In this document: positions 16,367 to 25,001 of the stretch, in pieces
How positions within the stretch are numbered: position 1 is the stretch's first letter
Layout of the letters: every line of letters starts with the position of its first letter
From: Ruegeria halocynthiae
GTDB taxonomy: Bacteria; Pseudomonadota; Alphaproteobacteria; Rhodobacterales; Rhodobacteraceae
Length of the DNA: 64,000 nt
Assembly (NCBI RefSeq): GCF_000743705.1
Contig: NZ_JQEZ01000002.1
Span: 103,250 to 167,249 of the forward strand
Reading direction: 5' to 3'
Position numbers and translations under genes: made by a program
The notes under the pieces: generated by a model
Database searches by the model: none
The model's input: the letters and a program-made list of their open reading frames with translations, nothing else
What the model was told of the DNA's origin: nothing

Positions 16367-17110
16367 TTACTGAAACTCAGCTACGGGTTCATGTGCAGTC
16401 CGGGCAACTTCCAACGCGTCAGACAGGTCAATCGTCTTGCGGAACAAGGCCCGACTGACCAGCGCACCGGCAATGTTGTGAATGTAGGCCAAGCGGGAAA
16501 TGTCATCCGTTGTACGCACCACACCACTGGCGATGACCGGGGTGCGGGATTTCTCTGCCAAGCCCGAAATCAGCCCCAACTGAGCCTCTATGTCTTCCAT
16601 GTCGCTGTCGATATCCGTTGCCAAGATCGCGGCGAATGGGGTGCCTTCAAAGGCTTCGATGAATGTGTCCGGCGTAAAGGCACTTTGACTGCGCCAGCCT
16701 TCTGTCATGACATGCCCCTGCCAAACGTCCACGGCCAGAACGATCTGATCGGGGTACAGTTTGGCCAGTTCCTTCACCAGGTTCGGATCCCAGGCGGCAA
16801 GCGTTCCGATTACGATCCGCCCTGCGCCTTTGTCGATCCAATGCTCAACCTGTTCACGGGTGCGCATACCGCCGGCAAGCTGCACGGGAAGCTCGGCCGT
16901 ACGAATGATCTCTTCTACAAGTTCGGAATTGGTGTCACGCCCTTCGATTGCATCGAAGTCCGTCAAGTGCATCCACTCGGCACCGTCCGCAGCCCAACTG
17001 CGCGCCGTGTCGACGGGATTCACGTGCCAGATCATGGCTTCGTCCAAACGGCCTTTGTCCAGTGTCACACACCGGCCGTTTTGCAGTTCCATCGTGGGGT
17101 AAATCCTCAT
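16367..17110 (-). CDS. Divergent HisA/HisF-family TIM-barrel protein
   Basis: A 247-residue protein related to phosphoribosylformimino-AICAR isomerase (HisA). Family features are the N-terminal beta strand with RCVTLDKGRLDEA, GGMRTREQVEHWIDKGAGRIVIGT and SGVVRTTDDI; these make the two phosphate-binding sites of the half-barrels. The first catalytic Asp of HisA (D8) is replaced by Glu (MELQNG, E8), while the second (LAVDVWQG) remains. It stands alone between fab genes, not in a his operon, so it may be a paralog with another substrate. GGAGGA lies 8 bases before the start. Own terminator downstream. Confidence 0.75.
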   Translation of the reverse strand: MRIYPTMELQNGRCVTLDKGRLDEAMIWHVNPVDTARSWAADGAEWMHLTDFDAIEGRDTNSELVEEIIRTAELPVQLAGGMRTREQVEHWIDKGAGRIVIGTLAAWDPNLVKELAKLYPDQIVLAVDVWQGHVMTEGWRSQSAFTPDTFIEAFEGTPFAAILATDIDSDMEDIEAQLGLISGLAEKSRTPVIASGVVRTTDDISRLAYIHNIAGALVSRALFRKTIDLSDALEVARTAHEPVAEFQ

Positions 17111-17232
17111 GAGCCTGTTCCTCCGCTCAATCGCTTTGCAAATCCACTATACTATATACCCTCAAGCGCCCCACGTTTTATCAGTTTCGGCAAAGTACGG
17201 GCATTTTGCGGCATCAAGGAAAAGAACAGAAA

Positions 17233-17754
17233 TCAGTTACGCGCGGGCGGACCGTTCCGACGCAGCAATTGAACCGGCGTGCCCTGGTATTCACACTCGC
17301 GCATCGGAAGGTAACCCAGCTTTTCCGCCAGCTTCTGCGAGGCTTGGTTCCCAGAGTTCACCATGGCAACCAATGGTCCCGGCATGATCCTGTCAAACCA
17401 GTCATGCGCCGCCTGAGCGGCCTCAAGCCCCAGCCCCTGCCCCTGCGCTTCGGGCACCAACACCCATCCGGCTTCGGGGAAATTATCGAAATCCTCGCCC
17501 AGTGAGCGGTTGCCGTAGAAAAATCCAGCCTGACCGATCAATTGCCGATTCGATTGCTGCAATACGCCCCATTGCCCGAACCCGGTCATCTGCCAGTGCC
17601 CCGCGTTGCGCAGGAACGAGTCCCATGCTTCACCACGCGAACGCGGCCTGCCGCCGATATGCCGCACGATGCACGGGTTACGCCAGATATCGGCGAACCG
17701 GTTGAAATCCTCGGGCCGCATCCCGCAAAGCGTCAGGCGTGCCGTGTTTATCAT
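17233..17754 (-). CDS. GNAT-family N-acetyltransferase (RimJ/RimL-like)
   Basis: A 173-residue acetyltransferase. It has the typical start INTARLTLCGMRPEDFNRFADIW of the RimJ/RimL-like group, the central WGVLQQSNRQLIGQAGFF strand region, and the acetyl-CoA pyrophosphate loop near VPEAQGQGLGLEAAQAAHDWF, ending with NQASQKLAEKLGY. The substrate is unknown. I used the ATG at 17754; another lies at 17772, and neither has a strong ribosome-binding site. It lies between acpP (with its terminator) and the hisA-like gene. Confidence 0.85.
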   Translation of the reverse strand: MINTARLTLCGMRPEDFNRFADIWRNPCIVRHIGGRPRSRGEAWDSFLRNAGHWQMTGFGQWGVLQQSNRQLIGQAGFFYGNRSLGEDFDNFPEAGWVLVPEAQGQGLGLEAAQAAHDWFDRIMPGPLVAMVNSGNQASQKLAEKLGYLPMRECEYQGTPVQLLRRNGPPARN

Positions 17755-17867
17755 TGGGGTGGATCGTATCATGCCCTGCCCGCCTGGAATTGTTTTTGTG
17801 CCTCACCCTGAAGGTTGGAAACGAATTCCGCACCTGGCAAGCCTGAATTCCGAACAGACAAAAAAAA

Positions 17868-17894
17868 CGGCGCCTCCGTTGCCCGGAAGCGCCG
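17868..17894 (-). terminator. Terminator of acpP
   Basis: A hairpin CGGCGC(C)TCCG/CGGA(A)GCGCCG with a short TTGCC-type loop. On the minus strand it is followed by a run of seven T, 22 bases after the acpP stop, so it ends acpP transcription and separates it from the downstream GNAT gene. Confidence 0.9.
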
Positions 17895-17916
17895 CTTTTA
17901 ACTGATGTCGAAGCTC

Positions 17917-18150
17917 TTAGGATGCTTCGTTGATGAATTTGACGGCGTCGCCAAAAGTTTGGATGGTTTCGGCTGCATCATCGGGGATCTCGATGCCGAA
18001 CTCTTCTTCGAAGGCCATAACCAGCTCAACAGTGTCCAGGCTGTCTGCGCCAAGATCGTCGATGAAGGACGCGTTTTCGGTCACTTTATCTTCTTCAACA
18101 CCCAGGTGCTCAACAACGATCTTTTTAACGCGATCTGCGACGTCGCTCAT
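17917..18150 (-). CDS. acpP: Acyl carrier protein
   Basis: A 77-residue acidic acyl carrier protein that carries the growing fatty acid on a phosphopantetheine arm. The attachment site is S37 in GADSLDTVE. The sequence has the usual four-helix pattern and length. It lies between fabG and fabF in a classic fabD-fabG-acpP-fabF order, here interrupted by a GNAT and a hisA-like gene. A 210-base gap before it probably contains its own strong promoter, since ACP is needed in large amounts. Confidence 0.97.
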   Translation of the reverse strand: MSDVADRVKKIVVEHLGVEEDKVTENASFIDDLGADSLDTVELVMAFEEEFGIEIPDDAAETIQTFGDAVKFINEAS

Positions 18151-18360
18151 GTCTATTCCTCATTCCATTTCGGGGCTTAGCGCCCGGTTCTGCCCTTGCC
18201 CGCTCAGGCTGGCCTTGATTTGCCCAGTCTGGGCGGTTTAGGTCCCGGGTTACCGGGAAATTAGAAGGTCGACCAATTCGGCCGACCCCTGCATTTATGC
18301 GCCGCCTATAGCACAGACAACGCGCAAGGCAAACGCTTTCGAACCTGCCTTGATCCGCGC

Positions 18361-19098
18361 TCACAACATGGCCATACCGCCGTTCACATGCAAGGTGGTT
18401 CCGGTAACATATCCGGCTTCCGGGCTGGCAAGGTACAAAACTGCCGCTGCAATTTCCGACGCATCGCCCATACGTCCGGCCGGAACCTGACCCAGAATAC
18501 CGGCTCTTTGGTCATCTGTCAGCTTGTCGGTCATCGCCGTTGTAATGAAACCCGGCGCAACTGCGTTGGCCGTAATGCCACGGCTTGCGACCTCGTAAGC
18601 CAGTGATTTGGTCATGCCGACCATACCCGCCTTGGACGCGGCATAGTTGGCCTGCCCCGGATTGCCGGTAGAGCCGACAACCGACGAGACATTGATGATC
18701 CGGCCCCAACGCGCCTTCATCATACCGCGCAACACGCCTTTGCACAGCTTGGCGGTCGAGGTCAGGTTTACGTCGATCACGCTCTGCCATTCTTCGTCCG
18801 ACATGCGCATGAACAGGTTGTCGCGGGTAATTCCCGCGTTGTTGACCAGAATGTCGACCGATCCCATCGCCTCAGCCGCCTGCTTGGGCAATGCGGCCAC
18901 GGCCTCGGGATCGCTCAGGTTACAGAGGACAATGTGGGCACGCTCTCCCAGTTCATCCGCCAATGCTTGCAATGGCTCGACCCGCGTACCCGACAAGGCG
19001 ACTGTTGCCCCGGCTGCGTGCAGCGTGCGCGCGGTTTCACCGCCGATACCGCCTGATGCGCCGGTGATCAGTGCATTCTTACCTGTCAAATCAAACAT
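18361..19098 (-). CDS. fabG: 3-oxoacyl-ACP reductase
   Basis: A 245-residue short-chain dehydrogenase that reduces 3-oxoacyl-ACP with NADPH. The nucleotide-binding TGASGGIG is at 12-19, NNAG at 86-89, the catalytic Ser at 138 or 139 (NVSSVVG), and the YxxxK pair at Y152 and K156 (NYAASK). The N-terminus MFDLTGKNALITG is typical of alphaproteobacterial FabG. It is 42 bases downstream of fabD, with which it is probably co-transcribed. Confidence 0.96.
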   Translation of the reverse strand: MFDLTGKNALITGASGGIGGETARTLHAAGATVALSGTRVEPLQALADELGERAHIVLCNLSDPEAVAALPKQAAEAMGSVDILVNNAGITRDNLFMRMSDEEWQSVIDVNLTSTAKLCKGVLRGMMKARWGRIINVSSVVGSTGNPGQANYAASKAGMVGMTKSLAYEVASRGITANAVAPGFITTAMTDKLTDDQRAGILGQVPAGRMGDASEIAAAVLYLASPEAGYVTGTTLHVNGGMAML

Positions 19099-19140
19099 TG
19101 GGATTCCCTCTTGGTGCCTATTTTCAGGCCCACGTTATTT

Positions 19141-20079
19141 TTACGATTCGGCCTGAACGACATTCTGCACGTCATCCGGTGTCCCGACAGCCTTACCGGC
19201 AATCGTACGGTCGATTTTGCGGATCATGCCTGACAAAGCCTTGCCAGCTCCGATCTCCCATGTCTCGGTCACGCCCTGCGCTGCCATGTATTGGACGCTT
19301 TCACGCCAGCGGACCGAACCTGTGACCTGCTCGACCAGCAATTGACGGATCAGATCAGGATCGCTCACGGCTTCGGCGCGCACATTGGCCACCAGCGGTA
19401 CGGCGGGGGCTTTGAATTCAACCGCGGCCAACGCTTCGGCCATCACATCCGCGGCGGGCTGCATCAGGGCACAATGGAACGGCGCGCTGACCGGCAACAT
19501 TACGGCCCGCTTTGCACCCTTTTCCTTGGCGATTACGGCGGCGCGCTCGACAGCGGCCTTGGTGCCTGAAACCACCACCTGCGTCGAATCATTGTCATTC
19601 GCCGCCTGACAAACCTCGCCCTGCGCGGCCTCTTCAGCAACGGCGCGCACGGCGTCAAGATCTAGCCCCAGAATGGCGGCCATGGCGCCCTGACCGACCG
19701 GTACGGCGCTTTGCATGGCTTGCCCGCGCGTCCGCAGCAGACGGGCCGTATCCGCGATGGACAGCGTTCCCGCCGCCGCCAACGCCGAGTATTCGCCCAG
19801 CGAATGCCCTGCGACAAAGGTCGCATCCGTCACGGAAACGCCCTCGGCCTCCAGCGCGCGCATCGCGGCCATCGAGGTCGCCATCAACGCGGGCTGGGCG
19901 TTTTGCGTCAGCGTCAGATCCGCAATCTCGCCTTCCCAGATCAACGTGCTCAGCTTTTCGCCCAAGGCTTCATCGACCTCGTCGAAAACAGCCTGAGAGG
20001 CTGGATAAGCCTCGGCCAGAGCTTTGCCCATTCCGATGGTTTGGGCACCCTGCCCCGGGAAAACAAATGCGCGTGTCAT
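19141..20079 (-). CDS. fabD: Malonyl-CoA:ACP transacylase
   Basis: A 312-residue transferase that loads malonate onto ACP. The nucleophile is S93 in GHSLGE, and the general-base histidine is H202 in APFHCALM; FPGQGAQTIGMG opens the protein. The start at 20079 (MTRAFVFPGQG) is set by AGAGG 6 bases upstream; the frame is open 61 codons further but that part is not FabD-like. First gene of the fabD-fabG-acpP group, with a 169-base intergenic region to the divergent cytochrome b561 gene. Confidence 0.96.
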   Translation of the reverse strand: MTRAFVFPGQGAQTIGMGKALAEAYPASQAVFDEVDEALGEKLSTLIWEGEIADLTLTQNAQPALMATSMAAMRALEAEGVSVTDATFVAGHSLGEYSALAAAGTLSIADTARLLRTRGQAMQSAVPVGQGAMAAILGLDLDAVRAVAEEAAQGEVCQAANDNDSTQVVVSGTKAAVERAAVIAKEKGAKRAVMLPVSAPFHCALMQPAADVMAEALAAVEFKAPAVPLVANVRAEAVSDPDLIRQLLVEQVTGSVRWRESVQYMAAQGVTETWEIGAGKALSGMIRKIDRTIAGKAVGTPDDVQNVVQAES

Positions 20080-20248
20080 TGCAACCTCTTGGATGACGTT
20101 AGGTTGCGGCGGGGTGTAAACCGAGTGAGAGCGCGGCACAAGCATTGCCTGAGGTCTGCACTTCGGCACCCCTGTTGTGCGCTCGGCGCTATTGTGTCCT
20201 GCCTCTATGGCTTTAGGTTGATCACAACCACCCATCCCGGAGCATTCG

Positions 20249-21475
20249 ATGTCCACGTCCAATACGTTTTCAAGCTACGGCAGCGTGACCAAGGCCTTTC
20301 ATTGGCTAACAGCGCTGCTGATTTTCACCGCTTTGCCGCTGGGCCTGATCGCTAACGATCTTGCCCATGCGATCTATGACCCGGCCATCGCGACGACCGA
20401 GGATGACATTGCGTGGGCTGCACGTCTGTTTTCGATACACAAGACCGTGGGCGTCACCGTCTTTTTCGTCGCCCTGGCGCGCATCCTTTGGGCGCTTACC
20501 CAGCCAAAACCCGGCCTGCTGAACGCCGAGAATAAGCCTGAAGCCTTTGCCGCGGAAACAGTGCATTGGCTGTTGTACGGGTCGCTGGTTCTGGTGCCGT
20601 TAACGGGTTGGCTTCACCACGCGGCGGCCGAAGGGTTCGCCCCGATCTTGTGGCCCTTTGGCCAGAACCTGCCCTTTGTCCCAAAGTCCGCCCATTTGGC
20701 CGAACTCACTGCGGGGTTGCACTGGCTGTTCATCTGGGTGCTGGCCGGATCGCTGGTTCTACACATCGCTGGCGCCCTCAAGCATCACGTCGTGGATAAA
20801 GACAGCACATTGCGTCGAATGCTGCCCGGCCACTCAGATGCCCCGGAACCACCCGCACAACGCCATTCGCCGGTTCCCGCCATTGCCGCACTGGCCGTCT
20901 GGGGCATGGTTTTGGCTGGCGGCTGGTTCATTGGCGTTTTTGCCGATCATTCCGCAGCCAACACAGACAAGGCCGAACTGGTCGCGGTGCAGTCGGACTG
21001 GCAGGTACAGGACGGCACGCTGTCCATTACCATTACCCAATTGGGCAGCCCTGTAACGGGCACTTTCTCCGATTGGACTGCTGCGATTGCGTTTGAAGAC
21101 CCGTCCGAACCGGGGCTTGCCGGCACCGTGGACGTGACCGTCTCCATCCCTTCGCTGGGGCTGGGAACAGTCACCGATCAGGCCATGGGGGCAGATTTCT
21201 TTGACAGCGCCCAATTCCCCACCGCCCAATTCAAAGCTGACCTGTTCAAAACCGACACAGGGTACGAGGCGCGCGGCCCTCTGACGATCCGCGACCGATC
21301 TGTCGATGTCGTCCTTCCCTTTGACCTTGAAATACAGGGGGACGACGCATCCATGTCCGGAGAATTGGAATTGAACCGTCTGGACTTTGACGTTGGCAAA
21401 TCCATGCCAGCCGAGGATTCACTGGCTTTTGCAGTGCTTGTTTCGGTAGAACTGACAGCAAATCGAGGCGAATAA
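20249..21475 (+). CDS. Cytochrome b561-YceI fusion protein
   Basis: A 408-residue inner-membrane protein. Residues 1-185 form a four-helix prokaryotic cytochrome b561 domain with candidate heme ligands H18 (AFHWLT), H64 (SIHKTVG), H158 (GLHWLF) and H172. A fifth hydrophobic segment at about 214-232 links to a YceI domain at about 245-405 (isoprenoid-binding lipocalin-like fold) in the periplasm. CCGGAG lies 6 bases before the ATG. The fusion suggests electron transfer linked to a bound quinone or polyprenoid. It faces a separate yceI gene with a shared terminator. Confidence 0.9.
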   Translation: MSTSNTFSSYGSVTKAFHWLTALLIFTALPLGLIANDLAHAIYDPAIATTEDDIAWAARLFSIHKTVGVTVFFVALARILWALTQPKPGLLNAENKPEAFAAETVHWLLYGSLVLVPLTGWLHHAAAEGFAPILWPFGQNLPFVPKSAHLAELTAGLHWLFIWVLAGSLVLHIAGALKHHVVDKDSTLRRMLPGHSDAPEPPAQRHSPVPAIAALAVWGMVLAGGWFIGVFADHSAANTDKAELVAVQSDWQVQDGTLSITITQLGSPVTGTFSDWTAAIAFEDPSEPGLAGTVDVTVSIPSLGLGTVTDQAMGADFFDSAQFPTAQFKADLFKTDTGYEARGPLTIRDRSVDVVLPFDLEIQGDDASMSGELELNRLDFDVGKSMPAEDSLAFAVLVSVELTANRGE

Positions 21476-21480
21476 AAAAA

Positions 21481-21507
21481 TACGCCGGGGCAAGTCGCCC
21501 CGGCGTA
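21481..21507. terminator. Bidirectional terminator between b561-YceI and yceI
   Basis: A perfect 11-base stem TACGCCGGGGC/GCCCCGGCGTA with the 5-base loop AAGTC. It is preceded by a run of A, and lies 5 bases after the b561-YceI stop and 26 bases past the yceI stop on the other strand. Confidence 0.88.
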
Positions 21508-21532
21508 TTCATTTCAAATCGTCGAAAATGGC

Positions 21533-22105
21533 TTATTCAGCTTTCTGCGCTTCGACCGAGATCCGAATTTCAACCTCGTCGCTGACGAAGGGCGCAAACT
21601 GGCCCAGATCGAAATCGCTGCGCACCAGCGTGGTGGTTGCGTCGAAACCAGCCCACGGTTTGCCTGCCATCGGGTGCTCGCCCACCTGGTTCAGCTTGGC
21701 GTCCAGAACAACCGACTTGGTCACGCCGTTCATGGTCAGATCACCGGTAATGTTCGCCGTGTCGTCGCCGGTGAGTTCGATACCGGTCGACGTAAACGTC
21801 ACCAGGTCACCTTCGGCCACACCGAAAAAGTCCTCGGTCATAAAGTGGTCTTCGCGCGGCTTCCAACCGGTGATCATCTCAACCACGGGCATCGAAACGC
21901 TGACGCTGGATGCAGCGGGGTCTTCCTGATCAAAGGTGATCTCACCTTCAAAGCCCGAGAACATGCCAGTCGTGGTCGAAAATCCCAGGTGGTTATAGGT
22001 GAAAACAACCTGACTGTGGCTGGGGTCCAAAACGTATTTCTCGGCGCTGGCAAACGCCGAGGTCGCCGATACGGCCAGTGCAGCAGCAAGAAGGATGGGT
22101 TTCAT
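21533..22105 (-). CDS. Periplasmic YceI-family protein
   Basis: A 190-residue secreted YceI protein. A signal peptide ends near residue 20 (SAFASA). The mature protein begins YVLDPSHSQVVFTYNHLGFSTT, the diagnostic first strands of the YceI fold, which binds polyisoprenoid-type lipids. GGAG lies 5 bases before the ATG. It is convergent with the cytochrome b561-YceI fusion, so this short region holds two YceI domains, one soluble and one tethered. Confidence 0.93.
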   Translation of the reverse strand: MKPILLAAALAVSATSAFASAEKYVLDPSHSQVVFTYNHLGFSTTTGMFSGFEGEITFDQEDPAASSVSVSMPVVEMITGWKPREDHFMTEDFFGVAEGDLVTFTSTGIELTGDDTANITGDLTMNGVTKSVVLDAKLNQVGEHPMAGKPWAGFDATTTLVRSDFDLGQFAPFVSDEVEIRISVEAQKAE

Positions 22106-22160
22106 GACAATCTCCGCATTTTTGTGGATGCAATCCCATTGGGTTGCTCAATAACGAAAA

Positions 22161-22182
22161 TGTGCCGCCCAAGGGCGGCACA
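22161..22182 (-). terminator. Terminator after the two-helix membrane protein gene
   Basis: A perfect inverted repeat TGTGCCGCC-CAAG-GGCGGCACA. On the minus strand it is followed by TTTTCGTTATT, so it ends the gene at 22232-22750 and lies upstream of yceI. Confidence 0.8.
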
Positions 22183-22231
22183 CAAGTCCTATTCTCTCAC
22201 AACTTCTGTTCTTTTTTGAACAGAACAAATT

Positions 22232-22750
22232 TCAGGCAAATATTGTTACACTTCCGCTCAGTTGCCCCTTCAGCGCTCGGCCGACATCCGCCGATTGCAG
22301 CGGCAGTTTCATCAACAGGCTGCCATCCACGTCGAACAGCTCAACCTGATCGTCTGCGAAACGGGCACCGCCCAATGTGTCATAGCTGCGGCGAAGAACA
22401 GTCTGCGGACGTCCGTTTTCGTTCTTTTGCAGCACCCGGACCTCGCGGCGGATAGGGTCGAAATAGGCATCGGGACGCGCATCCAAAACCTGAATTGTCA
22501 GCAGGCTGACCCCGACCATCAGGAACAGCATGGACGCCGCCAGTTTGATCGGCCACACCTCGGCCGACATCACCGAACTGGGCATCAGCCACATTGAAAA
22601 GGCCATGACGATCAAAAAGGCCCCAAGAACCCTGGCCAGTACCATCCGAACCTTCCAGTTTGGCGCGAATGCGATCAGGACTGGTACAGACTTTTCAAGC
22701 TCTGCGGCTTTCGCAGACTGTTCGAATGTATTCGTATTAATCGCGGTCAT
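22232..22750 (-). CDS. Uncharacterised two-helix membrane protein
   Basis: A 172-residue protein that I do not recognise. Two hydrophobic helices lie at about 35-55 and 67-88, and the C-terminal 80 residues are soluble, with FDPIRREVRVLQKNENGRPQTVLRRSYDTLGGARF resembling the beta-rich PH-like regions seen after paired helices in some bacterial proteins. The start at 22750 gives MTAINTNTF; another ATG is 9 bases upstream. A terminator follows. Function unknown. Confidence 0.65.
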   Translation of the reverse strand: MTAINTNTFEQSAKAAELEKSVPVLIAFAPNWKVRMVLARVLGAFLIVMAFSMWLMPSSVMSAEVWPIKLAASMLFLMVGVSLLTIQVLDARPDAYFDPIRREVRVLQKNENGRPQTVLRRSYDTLGGARFADDQVELFDVDGSLLMKLPLQSADVGRALKGQLSGSVTIFA

Positions 22751-22924
22751 TTCTCTCACCCTGTGTTCAGGTTACCGTACTGGTCTCTGTCTGTCCGGAT
22801 GTTCCCCGGTATGAAAACAACCTTGAGCCGAAAAGCGTCAGGAATTGGGCAGTGCAAAGGAAATAGAGCGGCTTCACAAAGGCAACGATGACGGGGCTTG
22901 CCCCCCACGCTCAGACGTGTATAT

Positions 22925-22996
22925 GGGGCCATCCTTCGCAAATCACGTGAATCGCGCAGCCTCTCGTGGCAGGGTCGCGAAGGATGGTCTGGCCCC
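22925..22996 (+). promoter_or_regulatory. Structured 5' leader of the rpsF operon
   Basis: CCATCCTTCGC (22929-22939) pairs perfectly with GCGAAGGATGG (22977-22987), enclosing a CACG/CGTG stem (22944-22968); GGGG and CCCC outside can extend it. The element ends 37 bases before rpsF. S6 with S18 is known to bind structured leaders of its own operon in many bacteria, so this is a candidate S6:S18 autoregulatory leader. The folding is seen; the regulator is inferred. Confidence 0.55.
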
Positions 22997-23033
22997 GCCT
23001 ATGAAATGCGCCTTGATAGAAACAGGAGTGCAC

Positions 23034-23387
23034 ATGCCACTGTATGAGCATGTAATGATCGCGCGTCAGGATCTGTCCAACGCGCAGGCAGAAAGCCTCG
23101 TCGAACATTTCGGCACCGTTCTGGCTGACAACGGCGGCAACGTCGTCGAAAGCGAGTACTGGGGCGTCAAGACGATGGCCTACAAGATCAACAAGAACCG
23201 CAAGGGTCACTATTCCTTCCTGAAGACTGACGCCTCCGCTGGCGCCATTCAGGAAATGGAACGCCTGATGCGCCTGCATGATGACGTCATGCGCGTTCTG
23301 ACCATCAAGGTCGACGAGCATAACGAGGGCCCCTCGGTCCAGATGCAGAAGCGCGACGAGCGCGAAGGCCGCCGCGAGCGCCGCTGA
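23034..23387 (+). CDS. rpsF: 30S ribosomal protein S6
   Basis: A 117-residue ribosomal protein that binds the central domain of 16S rRNA together with S18. It begins [18 protein letters not shown], typical of alphaproteobacterial S6, and ends in a charged tail rich in Arg and Glu. The start at 23034 has AGGAG 6 bases upstream; the frame is open further but not S6-like. First gene of rpsF-rpsR-rplI, behind a structured leader. Confidence 0.97.
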   Translation: MPLYEHVMIARQDLSNAQAESLVEHFGTVLADNGGNVVESEYWGVKTMAYKINKNRKGHYSFLKTDASAGAIQEMERLMRLHDDVMRVLTIKVDEHNEGPSVQMQKRDEREGRRERR

Positions 23388-23415
23388 TCAACGCCTGACG
23401 AAAGGACACCAAACC

Positions 23416-23643
23416 ATGGCCGCAAAACCATTTTTCCGCCGCCGCAAGGTCTGCCCGTTCTCGGGCGACAACGCGCCGAAGATCGACTACAAAGACACCC
23501 GTCTGCTGCAGCGCTACATCTCTGAGCGTGGCAAGATCGTTCCCTCGCGTATCACCGCCGTTTCGGCGAAAAAGCAGCGTGAACTGGCCCGTGCTATCAA
23601 GCGCGCCCGCTTCCTCGCCCTGCTGCCCTACGCCGTGAAGTAA
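23416..23643 (+). CDS. rpsR: 30S ribosomal protein S18
   Basis: A 75-residue basic ribosomal protein. It begins [17 protein letters not shown] and contains [49 protein letters not shown] in overlapping family blocks. It forms a heterodimer with S6 on 16S rRNA. The gene lies 28 bases after rpsF and 12 before rplI, with the expected order and no oddities. Confidence 0.97.
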   Translation: MAAKPFFRRRKVCPFSGDNAPKIDYKDTRLLQRYISERGKIVPSRITAVSAKKQRELARAIKRARFLALLPYAVK

Positions 23644-23655
23644 GGAGAGACTGAC

Positions 23656-24273
23656 ATGCAAGTTATCCTTCTGGAACGTGTTGCGAAACTGGGTCAAATG
23701 GGCGACGTCGTTGACGTAAGGCCCGGCTTTGCCCGCAACTTCCTGCTGCCCCAAGGCAAAGCGCTGAGCGCGTCCGAGGCCAACATCGCCTCGTTCGAAG
23801 CCCAGAAAGCACAGCTTGAGGCCCGCAACCTGGAAACCAAGCAAGAAGCTGAAGCGCTGGCTGAAAAGCTGGACGGTCAGCAGTTCATCGTGATTCGCTC
23901 GGCATCGGATGCCGGCGCTCTGTACGGTTCGGTCACCCCGCGTGACGCCGCAGACGCCGCGACCGAGGCTGGTTTCACCGTCGACAAGAAACAGGTCATC
24001 CTGATCGCACCGATCAAGGATCTGGGTCTGCACTCGGTCGCAGTCAAACTGCACCCCGAGGTCGAAGTTCAGATCAAGATGAACGTCGCCCGTTCGGCAG
24101 AAGAAGCCGAACTGCAGGCGTCGGGCAAATCGATCCAGGAACTGGCCGCCGAAGAAGAAGCAGCCGCTGAATTCGAAATCGCCGAACTGTTCGACGATAT
24201 CGGTTCCGCCGCTTCCGACGACGATCTGGGTGCCGAAGAAGCTCCGGCTGAAGAAGACGAAGCCAAAGCCTGA
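23656..24273 (+). CDS. rplI: 50S ribosomal protein L9
   Basis: A 205-residue L9, which binds domain V of 23S rRNA and extends from the L1 side of the ribosome. The N-terminal domain has [24 protein letters not shown], followed by the long connecting helix and the C-terminal domain. It is about 55 residues longer than typical L9: the tail after residue 150 is strongly acidic (many Glu, Asp and Ala). AAGGAGAG lies 8 bases upstream. A strong terminator follows. Confidence 0.96.
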   Translation: MQVILLERVAKLGQMGDVVDVRPGFARNFLLPQGKALSASEANIASFEAQKAQLEARNLETKQEAEALAEKLDGQQFIVIRSASDAGALYGSVTPRDAADAATEAGFTVDKKQVILIAPIKDLGLHSVAVKLHPEVEVQIKMNVARSAEEAELQASGKSIQELAAEEEAAAEFEIAELFDDIGSAASDDDLGAEEAPAEEDEAKA

Positions 24274-24292
24274 TCTGGCAAAACTGAATTGG

Positions 24293-24321
24293 AAAAGGCC
24301 GCACACCACGTGCGGCCTTTT
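24293..24321 (+). terminator. Terminator of the rpsF-rpsR-rplI operon
   Basis: A perfect 12-base stem AAAAGGCCGCAC/GTGCGGCCTTTT with loop ACCAC, followed by further T. It lies 20 bases after the rplI stop. Confidence 0.94.
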
Positions 24322-24423
24322 TTCATGCACACGGCAAACGGGCAAAAATCAGCCCGATTTTTCACCTACGCTTGCAGTCGGACGGGTGATCCATATCATC
24401 GCCCTGAAATTCGGAGACCACCA

Positions 24424-24900
24424 ATGAAATACTTCCTGCGCCGCAGTGTCCTTGCCCTTTTGATTGCCGCCCCTCTTACCGCGTGCGGCGGACCGCACAC
24501 CTCGACCAATGTCGCATTCGATCCCCCGCTTTACCCCAACGAAACCCCCGAGCTGCGCGCGTCGATCAACAAATGGGCGGATCACTACGAGCTTCCACGG
24601 GAACTGGTGCACAAGCTGGCCATCCGCGAAAGCACGCACCGCCCCTGGGCTGTGAACAGTCCCTACTATGGCCTGCTGCAGATCCTTCCGGCCACGGCCC
24701 GATCCATGGGTTACACAGGGAACGCGCAGGGGTTGCTGGACGCGGATACGAACCTTGAATTCGCGGGCAAATACCTTCGCGGCGCATGGCTGCTGTCTGA
24801 CGGTGACCAAAAGCGCGCAATCTTCCTGTACGCAAAGGGATACTACCCCGAAGCCAAGGCGCGGGGCATGTTGGTTGAGACCGGCCTAAGAAGCGAATAA
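24424..24900 (+). CDS. SLT-family lytic transglycosylase lipoprotein
   Basis: A 158-residue lipoprotein. The signal peptide ends in a lipobox LTAC (Cys21), so the protein is probably anchored in the outer membrane. The lysozyme-like domain has the catalytic glutamate E69 in IRES, the YGLLQILPATARSMGY motif and the DADTNLEFAGKYL segment. It is short for a transglycosylase but carries all core motifs. CGGAGA lies 8 bases before the ATG. It precedes luxR on the same strand by 150-210 bases. Confidence 0.9.
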   Translation: MKYFLRRSVLALLIAAPLTACGGPHTSTNVAFDPPLYPNETPELRASINKWADHYELPRELVHKLAIRESTHRPWAVNSPYYGLLQILPATARSMGYTGNAQGLLDADTNLEFAGKYLRGAWLLSDGDQKRAIFLYAKGYYPEAKARGMLVETGLRSE

Positions 24901-25001
24901 CCTGCAAATTGTCTGAAACTTGACATTCTGATGCATAAATTCGCCATTTTGCAGATGTCATGGTCAGCTCTGTTGCTATTACCACGCAATATGCCTACCT
25001 A

